64,000 nt of DNA from Stutzerimonas stutzeri (GTDB lineage: Bacteria > Pseudomonadota > Gammaproteobacteria > Pseudomonadales > Pseudomonadaceae): assembly GCF_015291885.1 (NCBI RefSeq), contig NZ_CP036186.1:248001-312000 (forward strand). The letters run 5' to 3'. Position numbers and translations under genes: made by a program. Positions 26,074-33,990 of the stretch are shown here, one piece after another (position 1 is the first letter of the stretch; every line of letters begins with the position of its first letter). The notes below the pieces were generated by a model that saw only the letters and a list, made by a program, of their open reading frames with translations, did no database searches and had not been told where the DNA came from.

Positions 26074-27588
26074 GCGCCACGCCTCGAGCGAGCCGGCGCG
26101 CGGTACCGAGTGCGAGCAGCGCAAGCAGCAGGAGCATCAGGTCCATGCCTGCGACGGCATAAAGGCCCTGCTGCAGACTCCGCAGCAGGTGGTCGCCGGT
26201 GCTGAGCCAGTTCAACAGTACCGCCATGGGTGCTGCTATGTAGATGGCCATCAGCTGACCACTCCATGCCCGTGTACCGTATCGCAGGGCGTGCAGGAGT
26301 GCTGCCGCCCATACGAGGAAGAACGTCCAGCCTTCCAGCGCCGCTCGCTTGTTGCCAAGCCAGCTGGCTTCTGCGGGCAGCACGCGGTTAGCAATGAAGA
26401 AGCCGAGCGTCGCTAGTATCAGACCGTGCAGCTGCAGACGCAGATTGCATCAACCAGGTTCACGCCTCGCATGCCCTGGTGCAGGTGTCTGTTGCGCCGT
26501 ACTCCGGCCCAGAACAGCATGCCGGTGGCGATCATTACGCAGCCGCAAAGCCCGCCCAGATAATACAGCCAACGCAGCGTCCAGTGCTCGAACTGGACAA
26601 AATGCAAGCCGCTGAAAAAGCGCTGGATACCCGCTATCGGCGCGGTGCGATGATCGAGCAGCAGCGCAGCGTTGCTGGAGTCGAAGGTCATGCGGTCGAC
26701 ATTCATGCTGATTTGCCGAGCAAATGTACGACGGACTTCCACATACCCTTGGCTATCTCCCGGATACCAGACCCTCAGCATGTATGGCTCGTCTCCCTGC
26801 CAGGCGTTACGCGCGCGGCTGCGCATGGCGTCCAGCGAGGCCAGCGCTGCTGGCTCACCCGCAGCGGGTCGCGTGTAGCTGCCGAACGCTTGCGCAGTGA
26901 ATTGGCTGCTGCCGTTGGGGTAGAGGCGTTCGATGACAGCGGGAAAGTAGATGGCGAAGAAAATGATCAGCCCCGATAGGCTGATCAGAAAATGGAATGG
27001 CAATGCGACGATGCCGGTGAGGTTGTGCAGATCCAGTGTGGCGCGCTGTGTGCTCTTGTGCCGGCGAAAGGTAAAGAACTCGCGAATCAGTTTGCGGTGG
27101 ATCACCACGCCCGAAGCCAGCAATGTCAGCATGCCCATGCCGGCTATTCCGACTAGCCAGTAGCCGAGGTCGCGCCAGCGTAGGTGCAAGCTGTAGTGAA
27201 ACGGGAAAAGAAACCCTGTGGCCGCCCAACTGCCCTCGTCAGGTAGAAGTTCGCCGCTGTAAGGGTCGATGAAGCGGCGTGTCGATACACCCTGCGCATC
27301 CTGATATTCCAGCTGAATGACCGGCGTGCGCCGATCTGGAAGGGTGATGCTCCAGCGTGGGGCTGCTCCCGCAAGGCGCTGGGCGTGGGGGACTACCAGG
27401 CGGTCCAGCGAAATTACCGCAGGAGCGGCGGCGAGGCGGGTTGCAGGCTGCATCCAGCGGTCAATCTCACGGTCGAAAACTACCAGGCTGCCGGACCAGA
27501 ATACAGTCAGCAGTAGGCTGCCGAGCACCACCCCGGCCCAGGTGTGCAGCCAGCCCATGGAGGAGCGCAAGCCGCTATCAGGCGCCAT
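26066..27588 (-). pseudogene. PepSY-associated transmembrane protein, frameshifted
   Basis: The first frame (27588 to 26419) has the PepSY-TM core: GWLHTWAGVVLGSLLLTVFWSG, PFHYSLHLRW, LASGVVIHRKLIREFF, LDLHNLTGIVALPFHF and RWLYYLGGLCGCVMIATG, with paired His residues typical of the family. It ends abnormally soon after GVNLVDAI. The missing C-terminal helices are in the next frame (LILATLGFFIANR, then TFFLVWAAALLHALR and LNWLSTGDHLLRSL) down to 26066. One lost base near 26440 explains the break. Family members are linked to siderophore-iron uptake, possibly as inner-membrane reductases. The ATG at 27588 overlaps the DUF3649 stop (ATGA). Confidence 0.78.
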
Positions 27589-27908
27589 CAGATGTTTGTC
27601 AGCCCGAACTGCAAGCCCGCATCTAACGTCATGCTCAGCGGTATAAGCAGGCCGACGCGCCATAGCCTGGGTTCAGCGAAGCACCACAGCAGCAATGCCA
27701 GATAGATGATGAACCCGAGCATGGATGCAAGCAGCACCGCATCGCTGCGCGCCATGTCAGCGAGCAGCACCAATGACAGGGCCACAGTCGAGCTCAGGGC
27801 AACCGTGCAGGCGTAGCCGCCAGCGACAGCCGTGACCACTCGCAGCGTGAGAGCGGTATGCCTTTGCCAGGGCCGGTCGAACGGCCAGTGCCTCACCGGC
27901 TCGCACAT
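27588..27908 (-). CDS. DUF3649-type small membrane protein of iron operon
   Basis: The 106-residue protein has three hydrophobic helices (VVTAVAGGYACTVALSS, AVLLASMLGFIIYLALLLW, LWRVGLLIPLSM). It lies 3 bp after the TonB receptor gene and overlaps the PepSY gene. Proteins of this kind accompany siderophore receptors; a molecular function is not established. Confidence 0.72.
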   Translation of the reverse strand: MCEPVRHWPFDRPWQRHTALTLRVVTAVAGGYACTVALSSTVALSLVLLADMARSDAVLLASMLGFIIYLALLLWCFAEPRLWRVGLLIPLSMTLDAGLQFGLTNI

Positions 27909-27911
27909 GGG

Positions 27912-30044
27912 TTAAAAGCTGGCCTGGTATCCGAGTGTGAACGTCCGCCCGCGACCGTTGAAAACGCGGCCATTACGGGTTTCCTGCGTGCCGGTATTGG
28001 CCGCCTGGGAGTAGTAGGTCAGATAGTCCTCGTTAAACAGGTTTTCGATGCCGAGGCTGGCCTCGCCGAGCGGCAAGCTGTAGCGCAGGGAGGCGTCCAC
28101 CAGGGTGTAGCCGTCGAAGTCCAGCCCTTCGGTGTCGAAGCTGCGGCTGGCGTAGTGGTTGGCTTGCAGCAGACTGTGCAGCTTTTCGCCCCAGTTCGCT
28201 TGCCAGCTGATGCCATAGCGATCCGGTGAGATGTTTGCGCCATCGAGATCGGTGTCGACCTTGCCGTCGCCGTTGGTATCGGACTGGCCGTTGACCTGGG
28301 CATACACCAGCTTCAGGCGATGCGCCTTGTTGACCTGCCAGCCGCCAGCGAACTCGATGCCGTCAATTTCGGTACGTTCGCGACGAACCTGATAAACCCC
28401 GCCCACTCCATCCAGGCGTGAGCCAAGATCTGCGTCGGATTGGTAGTAACTGATTTCAGCGTCGAATGGTCCGTGGTTTAACCGAAAGCCAATTTCGCGG
28501 TTTTCGGTGACCACTGGCTGCAGGTCCAGGAAGTCGTCGACACGCGTTCCCGGTGTGCCGATGCCACGCAACACGCGTCCGACATCGGGCATGCCGAAAC
28601 CCTCCGAGTAGTTGGCGAACAGCTGCGCCCAGTCATTCATCTGCCACACCAAACCGGCGTTGTAGAGCGTTTCCTCGAAGGTCGGATTGCCGCCCTCGAC
28701 AGCGACACTGCCCACGGGCTTGGTCGAGGCGATAGTGCGAAAGCTGTCGATCTCCAGGTCTGCAAATTCATGGCGCACCCCGGCGTGCAGCGTCAGCTGT
28801 TCGAGCACGCGGATCTCTGCCTGGAGGAACGGGGCGTAGTTGAGAAACACTGTTTCCGGCACCCACTCCCGATCCGTGAGGATCAGCTGCTGGCTGGTGG
28901 TGTCCTGCAGCACGTCGATGCCACCGGTGAGCATCAGGTGGTTGTCGAGCAAACCATCACGGCTGATCGTCAGCTTGCCGCCGATCTTGTCCGACTCGTT
29001 CTGCGATTGATCGAAAAGCGTACCCACGGGTGCGATGCTGGGGTCCTGAAAGGTAGCGTTGGTGCCGCCGCCAAAGCGACCGCGAAAGCGTTGTGTATAC
29101 AGCTGCAGACCCAGTTCGTTGCCGTACAGGTCTGCGTGCTTGTACGACAGGCTGGTCGCCAGCACCTCGTTCTGTGGCGCCTTGCCCAGCGGGCTACCTT
29201 TGCGTGATGTCGCGGGTATCTCTGCGTCGGCATCGCCGGGTACGTTGACGTACTCATGCTCGCCCTCCACCTGGTAGCGATTGACCATCAGGCCGATGTT
29301 TTGATCGTCGTCTAGCCAGTATCCGAGCTTGAGCATTAGATCGGTGCTGGTCGAATCCATTACATCGCCCTGGGTATCGTCTACGCCAATCAGATCACCA
29401 TTGGCGTCGTAGAACATGCCCTGAGTCTGCCAGCTGGCGGCGGCTAGGTAGTCGAAATCGCCTTGAGTGCCTTCGATGCGGTAGTCCAGCTTGTAGCCAA
29501 GTCCTTCGGACTCATAGCGTGTGGGCGCAGTGAAGCTGATCCCTGCGTGCTGGCGTAAAGCTCCGCTGGCAGGGCGGCGCGTGACGTAGTTAATGATGCC
29601 GCCGGTCGCTCCCAAGCCATGCTCGGCGCTGGCGCCGTGAATGACCTCGATACGCTCGACCATCGATAGGTCGATTACGTAGCCGTCACGCTGGCTGTCG
29701 CGTAGCGGTGTCGACTGCGGTACGCCATCGATCAGGATCAGCGCCGAGCGGCCACGGAACGTCTCACCAGCGCTGCTCATCTTCTGCCTGCTTGGCGAAT
29801 AGGAGGGGATCAGATTGCTCAGGATCGCGCCATGGTCACCAGTGATCGCCAGTTGCTGCTCGATCTGCTCGCGGTCGATCACGGTGATTTTTTGTGGGGT
29901 CTTGCCCGCTTCACTCCTGGCCCGGGTCGCGCTGATGGTGACCGCTTCAAGCTCCGCCGCCTCATTCGCTGCTGCGACCGGCGAAGACGAGAGTGAAAGG
30001 GAGGCGAGCGAAATGGATAGGCACAGGCAGGTTTTGCGAAACAC
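27912..30044 (-). CDS. TonB-dependent outer-membrane siderophore receptor
   Basis: The 710-residue protein has a signal peptide ending SSPVAAA, a TonB-box-like segment (EAVTISATRA), a plug domain (about residues 45-155: KITVIDREQIEQQ, RGRSALILIDGVPQS, VERIEVIHGASAEHGLGATGG) and a 22-strand-type barrel ending ENLFNEDYLTYYSQ...FTLGYQASF, with a terminal aromatic. It imports a ferric siderophore; the ligand cannot be told. It heads a four-gene operon behind a Fur-like box. Confidence 0.93.
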   Translation of the reverse strand: MFRKTCLCLSISLASLSLSSSPVAAANEAAELEAVTISATRARSEAGKTPQKITVIDREQIEQQLAITGDHGAILSNLIPSYSPSRQKMSSAGETFRGRSALILIDGVPQSTPLRDSQRDGYVIDLSMVERIEVIHGASAEHGLGATGGIINYVTRRPASGALRQHAGISFTAPTRYESEGLGYKLDYRIEGTQGDFDYLAAASWQTQGMFYDANGDLIGVDDTQGDVMDSTSTDLMLKLGYWLDDDQNIGLMVNRYQVEGEHEYVNVPGDADAEIPATSRKGSPLGKAPQNEVLATSLSYKHADLYGNELGLQLYTQRFRGRFGGGTNATFQDPSIAPVGTLFDQSQNESDKIGGKLTISRDGLLDNHLMLTGGIDVLQDTTSQQLILTDREWVPETVFLNYAPFLQAEIRVLEQLTLHAGVRHEFADLEIDSFRTIASTKPVGSVAVEGGNPTFEETLYNAGLVWQMNDWAQLFANYSEGFGMPDVGRVLRGIGTPGTRVDDFLDLQPVVTENREIGFRLNHGPFDAEISYYQSDADLGSRLDGVGGVYQVRRERTEIDGIEFAGGWQVNKAHRLKLVYAQVNGQSDTNGDGKVDTDLDGANISPDRYGISWQANWGEKLHSLLQANHYASRSFDTEGLDFDGYTLVDASLRYSLPLGEASLGIENLFNEDYLTYYSQAANTGTQETRNGRVFNGRGRTFTLGYQASF

Positions 30045-30093
30045 GTGGAGCTCCCGGAGTTGGATTTATAGAGGGGAGCGTGAAGGTAAACTA

Positions 30094-30112
30094 AATGCAA
30101 ATTACTTTCATT
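30094..30112 (-). promoter_or_regulatory. Fur-box-like operator upstream of the receptor gene
   Basis: The 19-bp imperfect palindrome AATGCAAATTACTTTCATT lies 50 bp before the receptor start codon in an AT-rich stretch. Its half-sites match the Fur pattern (AATGnnAnT inverted). It predicts iron-repressed transcription of the receptor operon. Confidence 0.6.
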
Positions 30113-30204
30113 AAGATTGTTGGGGCGTACAGATCGCTGCACACTTCACGTCTTTACTGCCTAGGTCAGGCTAGTAAAGCGAGGCGCCCAGCAGGCAGAA
30201 CCGG

Positions 30205-30681
30205 CTAGCGGCCACGCATTTCCTTGCGCCATTCCCATGGGGGCTGCTGTTCGGATTTCTGCAACGACCATATGCCGCGTTTGAATTCGCGTGCGACGGC
30301 TTCCAGGTCGAGCAGCTTGCGGTCCTTCAAGTGGTCGCGGTACGCCCAAGCGGTCCCAGTCCTGACCATCTCTGAGTTGACGTCGACATTACCGACCTTG
30401 ACCCGCGCAAGCGTCCGTCCAAGGTCGTCGCGGCCCATGATTGCGAGTGCGACGTCCTTGCCGAAGATATAGCTGGAGAGTGCTTGTCGAGCTTGACTGC
30501 CGTAAGGCTGCTTGAGCTCTGGAGTGTCGATCTCGGCCAGCCGGACCCTCAGTCGTTTGCCTTCGGCGATACGGCAGCTGAAGGTGTTGCCATCCGCGAT
30601 ACCGATCACCCGGCAGTTGATCGATTCGGCACAGACGGGGAAGGCGGTAACGAGCAGGACGGCAAGTAGATAGCGCAGCAT
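30205..30681 (-). CDS. Secreted thermonuclease-like (SNase-fold) protein
   Basis: The 158-residue protein has a signal peptide (MLRYLLAVLLVTAFPVCA) and a staphylococcal-nuclease-like fold: VIGIADGNTFSCRI, VRLAEIDTPELKQPYG (active-site Asp/Arg region), a second Arg near GRDDLGRTLARV, and AWAYRDHLKD. It is probably a periplasmic or exported nuclease. It is monocistronic, convergent with nothing close and separate from the iron operon. Confidence 0.8.
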   Translation of the reverse strand: MLRYLLAVLLVTAFPVCAESINCRVIGIADGNTFSCRIAEGKRLRVRLAEIDTPELKQPYGSQARQALSSYIFGKDVALAIMGRDDLGRTLARVKVGNVDVNSEMVRTGTAWAYRDHLKDRKLLDLEAVAREFKRGIWSLQKSEQQPPWEWRKEMRGR

Positions 30682-30839
30682 GACGGCATCCGTGCGTTTA
30701 GGGGCGGGCGAGGGTAACAGGCTGGCCGTCGACCGAATCTGAGCCAGGTCTCAGATGGTCCGCCTTGCTTGGGCAAATTGGGGGGCGCTGCCGCCGCACA
30801 GCTCCCTGCCGGTATGCTCTGCCGTGTAGAGGGGGCTAA

Positions 30840-30974
30840 GTGCGCGCTGTGGCTCGCACCGCGAAGGGCTATCGCGAGGCAATGCACCAGGGCTTCTTTG
30901 ACTGGACCGTCGATGCAGAGCGCTCACGGTTTGCGCGGATATTCAAAGGAATGGTGTTTGCCGACACCCGTTAG
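30840..30974 (+). CDS. Possible small protein, 44 residues
   Basis: A GTG start at 30840 with GAGGGGG five bases upstream opens a 44-codon frame ending TAG. The product is basic and contains GYREAMHQGFFDWTVDAERS. Third-position GC is moderate. It is the only coding-like stretch in the 333-bp gap between the nuclease and binding-protein genes. I recognise no family; it may be a remnant of a longer gene. Confidence 0.3.
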   Translation: MRAVARTAKGYREAMHQGFFDWTVDAERSRFARIFKGMVFADTR

Positions 30975-31014
30975 GCCACCATTGGGTTTCAGTGGTTGCC
31001 GTCTTTTAGTCCGC

Positions 31015-31794
31015 TCAGTACGCGGCTTCGAGTTGGTGCCGGCGCAGAATCGCCGGCACCGTGCCATCGGCAATTGCCGCGTCCAGCGCCTGCTCGAACG
31101 CTTCGAACTGCGCCGTGCTCACTGTCCTGCGCGAAAGGCCAATGCCATAGCTGATCGGGCCCATCTCGCCGGCCTCGCGCACTCCGGAGAGGCGCTCTTC
31201 CTCGATCAGGTGCCAGGCGACATCCTGATTGAGCACCGCCAGGCCGTCCACGCCGAAGCGTCCGGACTGCAGCATGCGCAAGAGCCGGCGATTGTCGGTA
31301 GTCAGGTGCAGGCGTACGTCAGGTACCGACTTGAGGCGTTCGGACAGTACGTAAGAGGTTCCGGAAGGGCCGTAAACGCCAACCAGACGGCCAGCCATAT
31401 CGGTGGGCTGATTGAAGACGAAGCTGCTGTCGGCCTGGGCGAACACGCTGTAGCGGGAAGTGACCAGCATCCGGCTGATGTGGAATATCTGCTCGCGCTG
31501 CGGTGAGCGTGCCAAGGTGAAGATGCCATCCACCTGGCCCTGCTCGGCGAGGCGGAATGCTCGTTGCCAGGGATACAGGGTGATCGTGCATTGGTACTGC
31601 AAACGCGCGCAGATCGCGCTCACCACTTCCACAAACGGGCCCGCCGCGCCAACGCCCGCTGTGTTGCTGACTGAGGCGTCAGCAGGATAGGTGAAAGGAG
31701 GGAAGTCTTCGGTTACGAAGCGCCACTGCACGCTGCTGGCCGTGGCAGCGGTCGACAACAGCCATAACAGCAGAATCGAGAGATTCCTGTGCAT
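31015..31794 (-). CDS. Periplasmic solute-binding-like protein, family 3
   Basis: From the ATG at 31794 (MHRNLSILLLWLLSTAATA signal) the product is 259 residues. Motifs are RFVTEDFPPFTY, PFVEVVSAICARLQYQC, IFTLARSPQREQIFHISR and VYGPSGTSYVLSERL. It is paralogous to the frameshifted copy at 24898-25667 and more distantly to the pair at 56.7-58.4 kb. There is no cognate permease nearby, so it may feed another transporter or act in sensing. A longer in-frame start at 31878 lacks a signal peptide and is rejected. Confidence 0.82.
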   Translation of the reverse strand: MHRNLSILLLWLLSTAATASSVQWRFVTEDFPPFTYPADASVSNTAGVGAAGPFVEVVSAICARLQYQCTITLYPWQRAFRLAEQGQVDGIFTLARSPQREQIFHISRMLVTSRYSVFAQADSSFVFNQPTDMAGRLVGVYGPSGTSYVLSERLKSVPDVRLHLTTDNRRLLRMLQSGRFGVDGLAVLNQDVAWHLIEEERLSGVREAGEMGPISYGIGLSRRTVSTAQFEAFEQALDAAIADGTVPAILRRHQLEAAY

Positions 31795-32009
31795 CGTTCG
31801 GCTCCTTGCTATGCGCGGCATTCCTTGGCAGCTCGACGCAGTTGAGCAACACCCTGCTCGGGCCCGCTCTGTTAGCACCAGCCTAGCGCAGAATGAAGTC
31901 GGAGCGATGAAGTGAATGAGGCATACGCTTCGCTGGCCCGCATGCTTGGATGGCGGCTATCTCGTGCGGCGAGCGACTGAACCAGGCTTTTTGCCAAATT
32001 GCAGGCAAT

Positions 32010-32045
32010 AAAAAACCCCAAGGAGGTTAAATTCGCTTGGGGTTT
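32010..32045 (-). terminator. Terminator at the left flank of the island (former tRNA-Phe terminator)
   Basis: AAACCCCAAG and CTTGGGGTTT (32013-32022, 32036-32045) form a stem; on the minus strand it is followed by a T-run (complement of 32010-32015). It lies just outside the left attachment site, where the 3' flank of tRNA-Phe would have been before integration. Confidence 0.6.
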
Positions 32046-32055
32046 CTCGGTATTA

Positions 32056-32080
32056 GTGGTGCCAGGGACGGAATCGAACC
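32056..32080 (-). repeat. Left attachment site of the island
   Basis: GTGGTGCC followed by AGGGACGGAATCGAACC repeats the 3' end of tRNA-Phe (41699-41723) with one base missing. It cannot encode a tRNA and marks the far junction of the element. Confidence 0.8.
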
Positions 32081-32132
32081 AATCGCTACAGGCGGCTCAA
32101 TTTCTGGGTTTGTGTGGTTCGCTAGTGTATCG

Positions 32133-32170
32133 ATGCCCCCAAAAATGCCCCCAAAACAAAAAGTGCCCCC
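32133..32170 (+). promoter_or_regulatory. Candidate integrase arm-type sites, left end
   Basis: ATGCCCCC occurs at 32133-32140 and 32145-32152, and GTGCCCCC at 32163-32170. The same word recurs next to the integrase start at the other end of the island, as expected for arm-type binding sites of a tyrosine integrase. Confidence 0.5.
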
Positions 32171-32312
32171 GTTCCGGCTCCAATGGCTCGTTTCGCCTTA
32201 GCGTTTTATTTGCGTGCTGCCGCCTGCTGTCAGGTGATCGGAATCTAAACCGATCTACTTTGGAAACAGTGCCGGGGCGCTTGATATCCGTTGATTGGTT
32301 TTCAGCCTCACC

Positions 32313-32501
32313 CCTTGGGGCAACCTTGGGGTTCCTCCCCGTAATCGCCCGTTACTCTTACCGTGACCTTACCGTATCGTCTTGCGGTGATCTTGGGGTT
32401 ACCTCGCCCTAATCTCGTCCCCTCCTACCGCTGCGACTGGTCACTGCGAATGGTCACTGACTGGTCACCCTTGCACTAACCTTGCCGTAATCTTGCCGTT
32501 C
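32313..32501. repeat. Degenerate 11-bp-phased repeat array
   Basis: Variants of CTTRCCGTRA start at about 32314, 32325, 32357, 32368, 32381, 32392, 32470, 32481 and 32492. Several neighbours are 11 bp apart, so the copies face the same side of the helix. TGGTCACTG-type repeats at 32438-32446, 32451-32459 and 32461-32470 are embedded in it. It may be an iteron or partition-like region of the element. Confidence 0.5.
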
Positions 32502-32720
32502 GCCTCACCCCGATATAACCCTTCCTGCCTCGCGTGCGCGCGCGTACTGGTCGCTAAACCGGCTTTCATGGGGTTGATTCCCCGAAACGGTGTAGTGCGT
32601 GAAAAATGCGTACTTTCCGTGCGTACCAGCTTGCGTACCAGGACTGCGAACCAATCATGCGAACTGGCAGAGCTGAAGTTGCCGGGGTAGGATCTCCACT
32701 CGTCGCGTGCGAGCCCCCCA

Positions 32721-32760
32721 AGTCACCCCAAGTCACCCCAGGACACCCCAGGACACCTTG
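32721..32760. repeat. Four tandem 10-bp repeats
   Basis: AGTCACCCCA is repeated twice, then GGACACCCCA and GGACACCTTG. The first two contain GTCACCCC, the same core (in reverse) as the GGGGTGAC iterons at 34921-35112, suggesting a second binding region for the same replication protein. Confidence 0.55.
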
Positions 32761-32844
32761 CATCACGCTCGATACTGGGTAATACTCTGTTCCACGACTC
32801 AACCCCGTACGCAGCGATTAAGTTCGCTGGCCGTTGGGGTGAAG

Positions 32845-32868
32845 AAACCGGCCAAGCGCCGGTTTTTT
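32845..32868 (+). terminator. Intrinsic terminator/attenuator before the NYN gene
   Basis: AAACCGGC and GCCGGTTT pair with a 5-base loop, followed by TTT; the T-run ends at 32868, only 21 bases before the NYN start codon. There is little room for a promoter between hairpin and gene, so read-through or attenuation is likely. Confidence 0.6.
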
Positions 32869-32889
32869 CGTTTCTAAGGATCAGAATTT

Positions 32890-33579
32890 GTGCGAACAGC
32901 CTGCTTTGTCGATGGCTACAACCTATTTTATGGGTTGCTAGCGGGCACCCCATACAAGTGGCTTAACCTACCTACACTGCTTTCGCACATCGTTCAGGTG
33001 CAAGATCCAAGCAGTAACGTGGTTTCTATTAGCTACTTCACCTCTGGTGTGAAGCCGGACCTTGCCACTCGTGGCATTGCCTCCAAAGAAGCCCAAGATA
33101 CTTACATCAGAGCTTTGAAAGCGAAGGGTGTTGACGTTTTTTTCGGGCGTCATCGGCTGGAACCAGGTCGGGCACCCCGGTTTATCACAAAGGACACTCC
33201 AGCATCGCGCACGGACCAGGTGGATGTGTGGTTACTTGAGGAGAAAGAAACCGACGTTCATATCGCAATCAGCATGTATCGGCTTGCAGCCAAGCAAGCC
33301 AGCTTGCCGATCGATGAACGCATTGACCAGTTGGTATTGGTTTCGGCGGACACCGATATGACGCCTGCGCTTCGCGCTCTGCGTGAAGACTTCCCACAGA
33401 TGCGGCTGGGCGTGATTCTTCCTCACCGCGAAGGTATCAAGCGGAACCCGCCTGGTTCGCTTCACGAGTTCTCACACTGGATGCGCCGACACGTCAGTAT
33501 CAAGGAACTGGAAACACACCAGTTCCCTGATCGAGTGCCCACCCGCAAGGCACCGGCCCGGAAGCCTGATTATTGGTAG
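32890..33579 (+). CDS. NYN-domain (PIN-like, LabA/DUF88) protein
   Basis: The 229-residue protein starts at GTG with AAGGA 10 bases upstream. NYN motifs are CFVDGYNLFYG (first acidic site), a central DQVDVWLLEEKETDVHIAISM (second acidic cluster) and LVLVSADTDMTPAL (third site), with a basic C-terminal tail (PTRKAPARKPDYW). NYN proteins are PIN-like nucleases, mostly acting on RNA. It is the only plus-strand gene of the island, lies at the end away from the integrase and is lower in GC than the replication genes, so it is probably cargo. A defence or toxin role is inference. Confidence 0.82.
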   Translation: MRTACFVDGYNLFYGLLAGTPYKWLNLPTLLSHIVQVQDPSSNVVSISYFTSGVKPDLATRGIASKEAQDTYIRALKAKGVDVFFGRHRLEPGRAPRFITKDTPASRTDQVDVWLLEEKETDVHIAISMYRLAAKQASLPIDERIDQLVLVSADTDMTPALRALREDFPQMRLGVILPHREGIKRNPPGSLHEFSHWMRRHVSIKELETHQFPDRVPTRKAPARKPDYW

Positions 33580-33990
33580 CCCCCGCGCTCATGTTTCGGC
33601 GTTGAGCATTGTCTAGTCACTCGAATGGTCCTTCCCCCTGACACGGGTCCTCCCAAGGGGCGCCCCCATTGCGGGTGATTCGCGCCGTGACCGTTCGCTA
33701 TATACGGCGCTGGCTGGCGGGTTGGTTGTTGTTTCGTTGTCTTGCTCCAGGCTTCGCAGGTCGGGCGCTGGTGCTGGGCAATAGGCCAACTGGTGCCGGT
33801 CGTTTCCGCGTTGCTGGTGGCCGTCGTTGGCGTGCTTGTGGGCCTTCCAGCGGAAAGCGGAACCGGAAGCGGAGTCAGCCCGGAAAAGTCGGTATGAAGC
33901 GAAAAGGCGGGGCGCGAATCACCCGCGACGGCGCCGGGGTGGGGGAGAACCTAACGGGGGTGGGGGCAGCGCCGTCCATGGCGCCAGCGA
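33580..33990. other. Non-coding gap with long inverted repeat
   Basis: The 411 bp between the NYN gene and the convergent hypothetical gene have no supported gene. A 138-codon plus-strand frame here is Arg-rich with no family features and is probably spurious. The main structure is the 16-bp inverted repeat at 33671 and 33911. Confidence 0.5.
33671..33926. repeat. Perfect 16-bp inverted repeats flanking 224 bp
   Basis: GCGGGTGATTCGCGCC (33671-33686) is repeated in reverse complement at 33911-33926. The enclosed segment has no gene. It may be a small MITE-like insertion, a recombination site pair or a paired regulatory structure. No target duplication is seen. Confidence 0.55.

Larger units (their letters stand above)
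32081..32889. other. Non-coding left end of the island, repeat-rich
   Basis: No convincing gene lies in these 809 bp. The stretch holds candidate integrase arm sites (32133-32170), an 11-bp-period array (32313-32501), TGGTCACTG repeats (32438-32470), a 10-bp direct-repeat block (32721-32760) and an intrinsic-terminator hairpin just before the NYN gene. Confidence 0.6.

Noticed and set aside
32056..32080. tRNA-like sequence at the left island end
   Set aside because: Only the 3' 25 bases match tRNA-Phe; no cloverleaf. It is an attachment site.
32721..32760. CRISPR or microsatellite
   Set aside because: Four contiguous 10-bp units without spacers; better explained as iterons.
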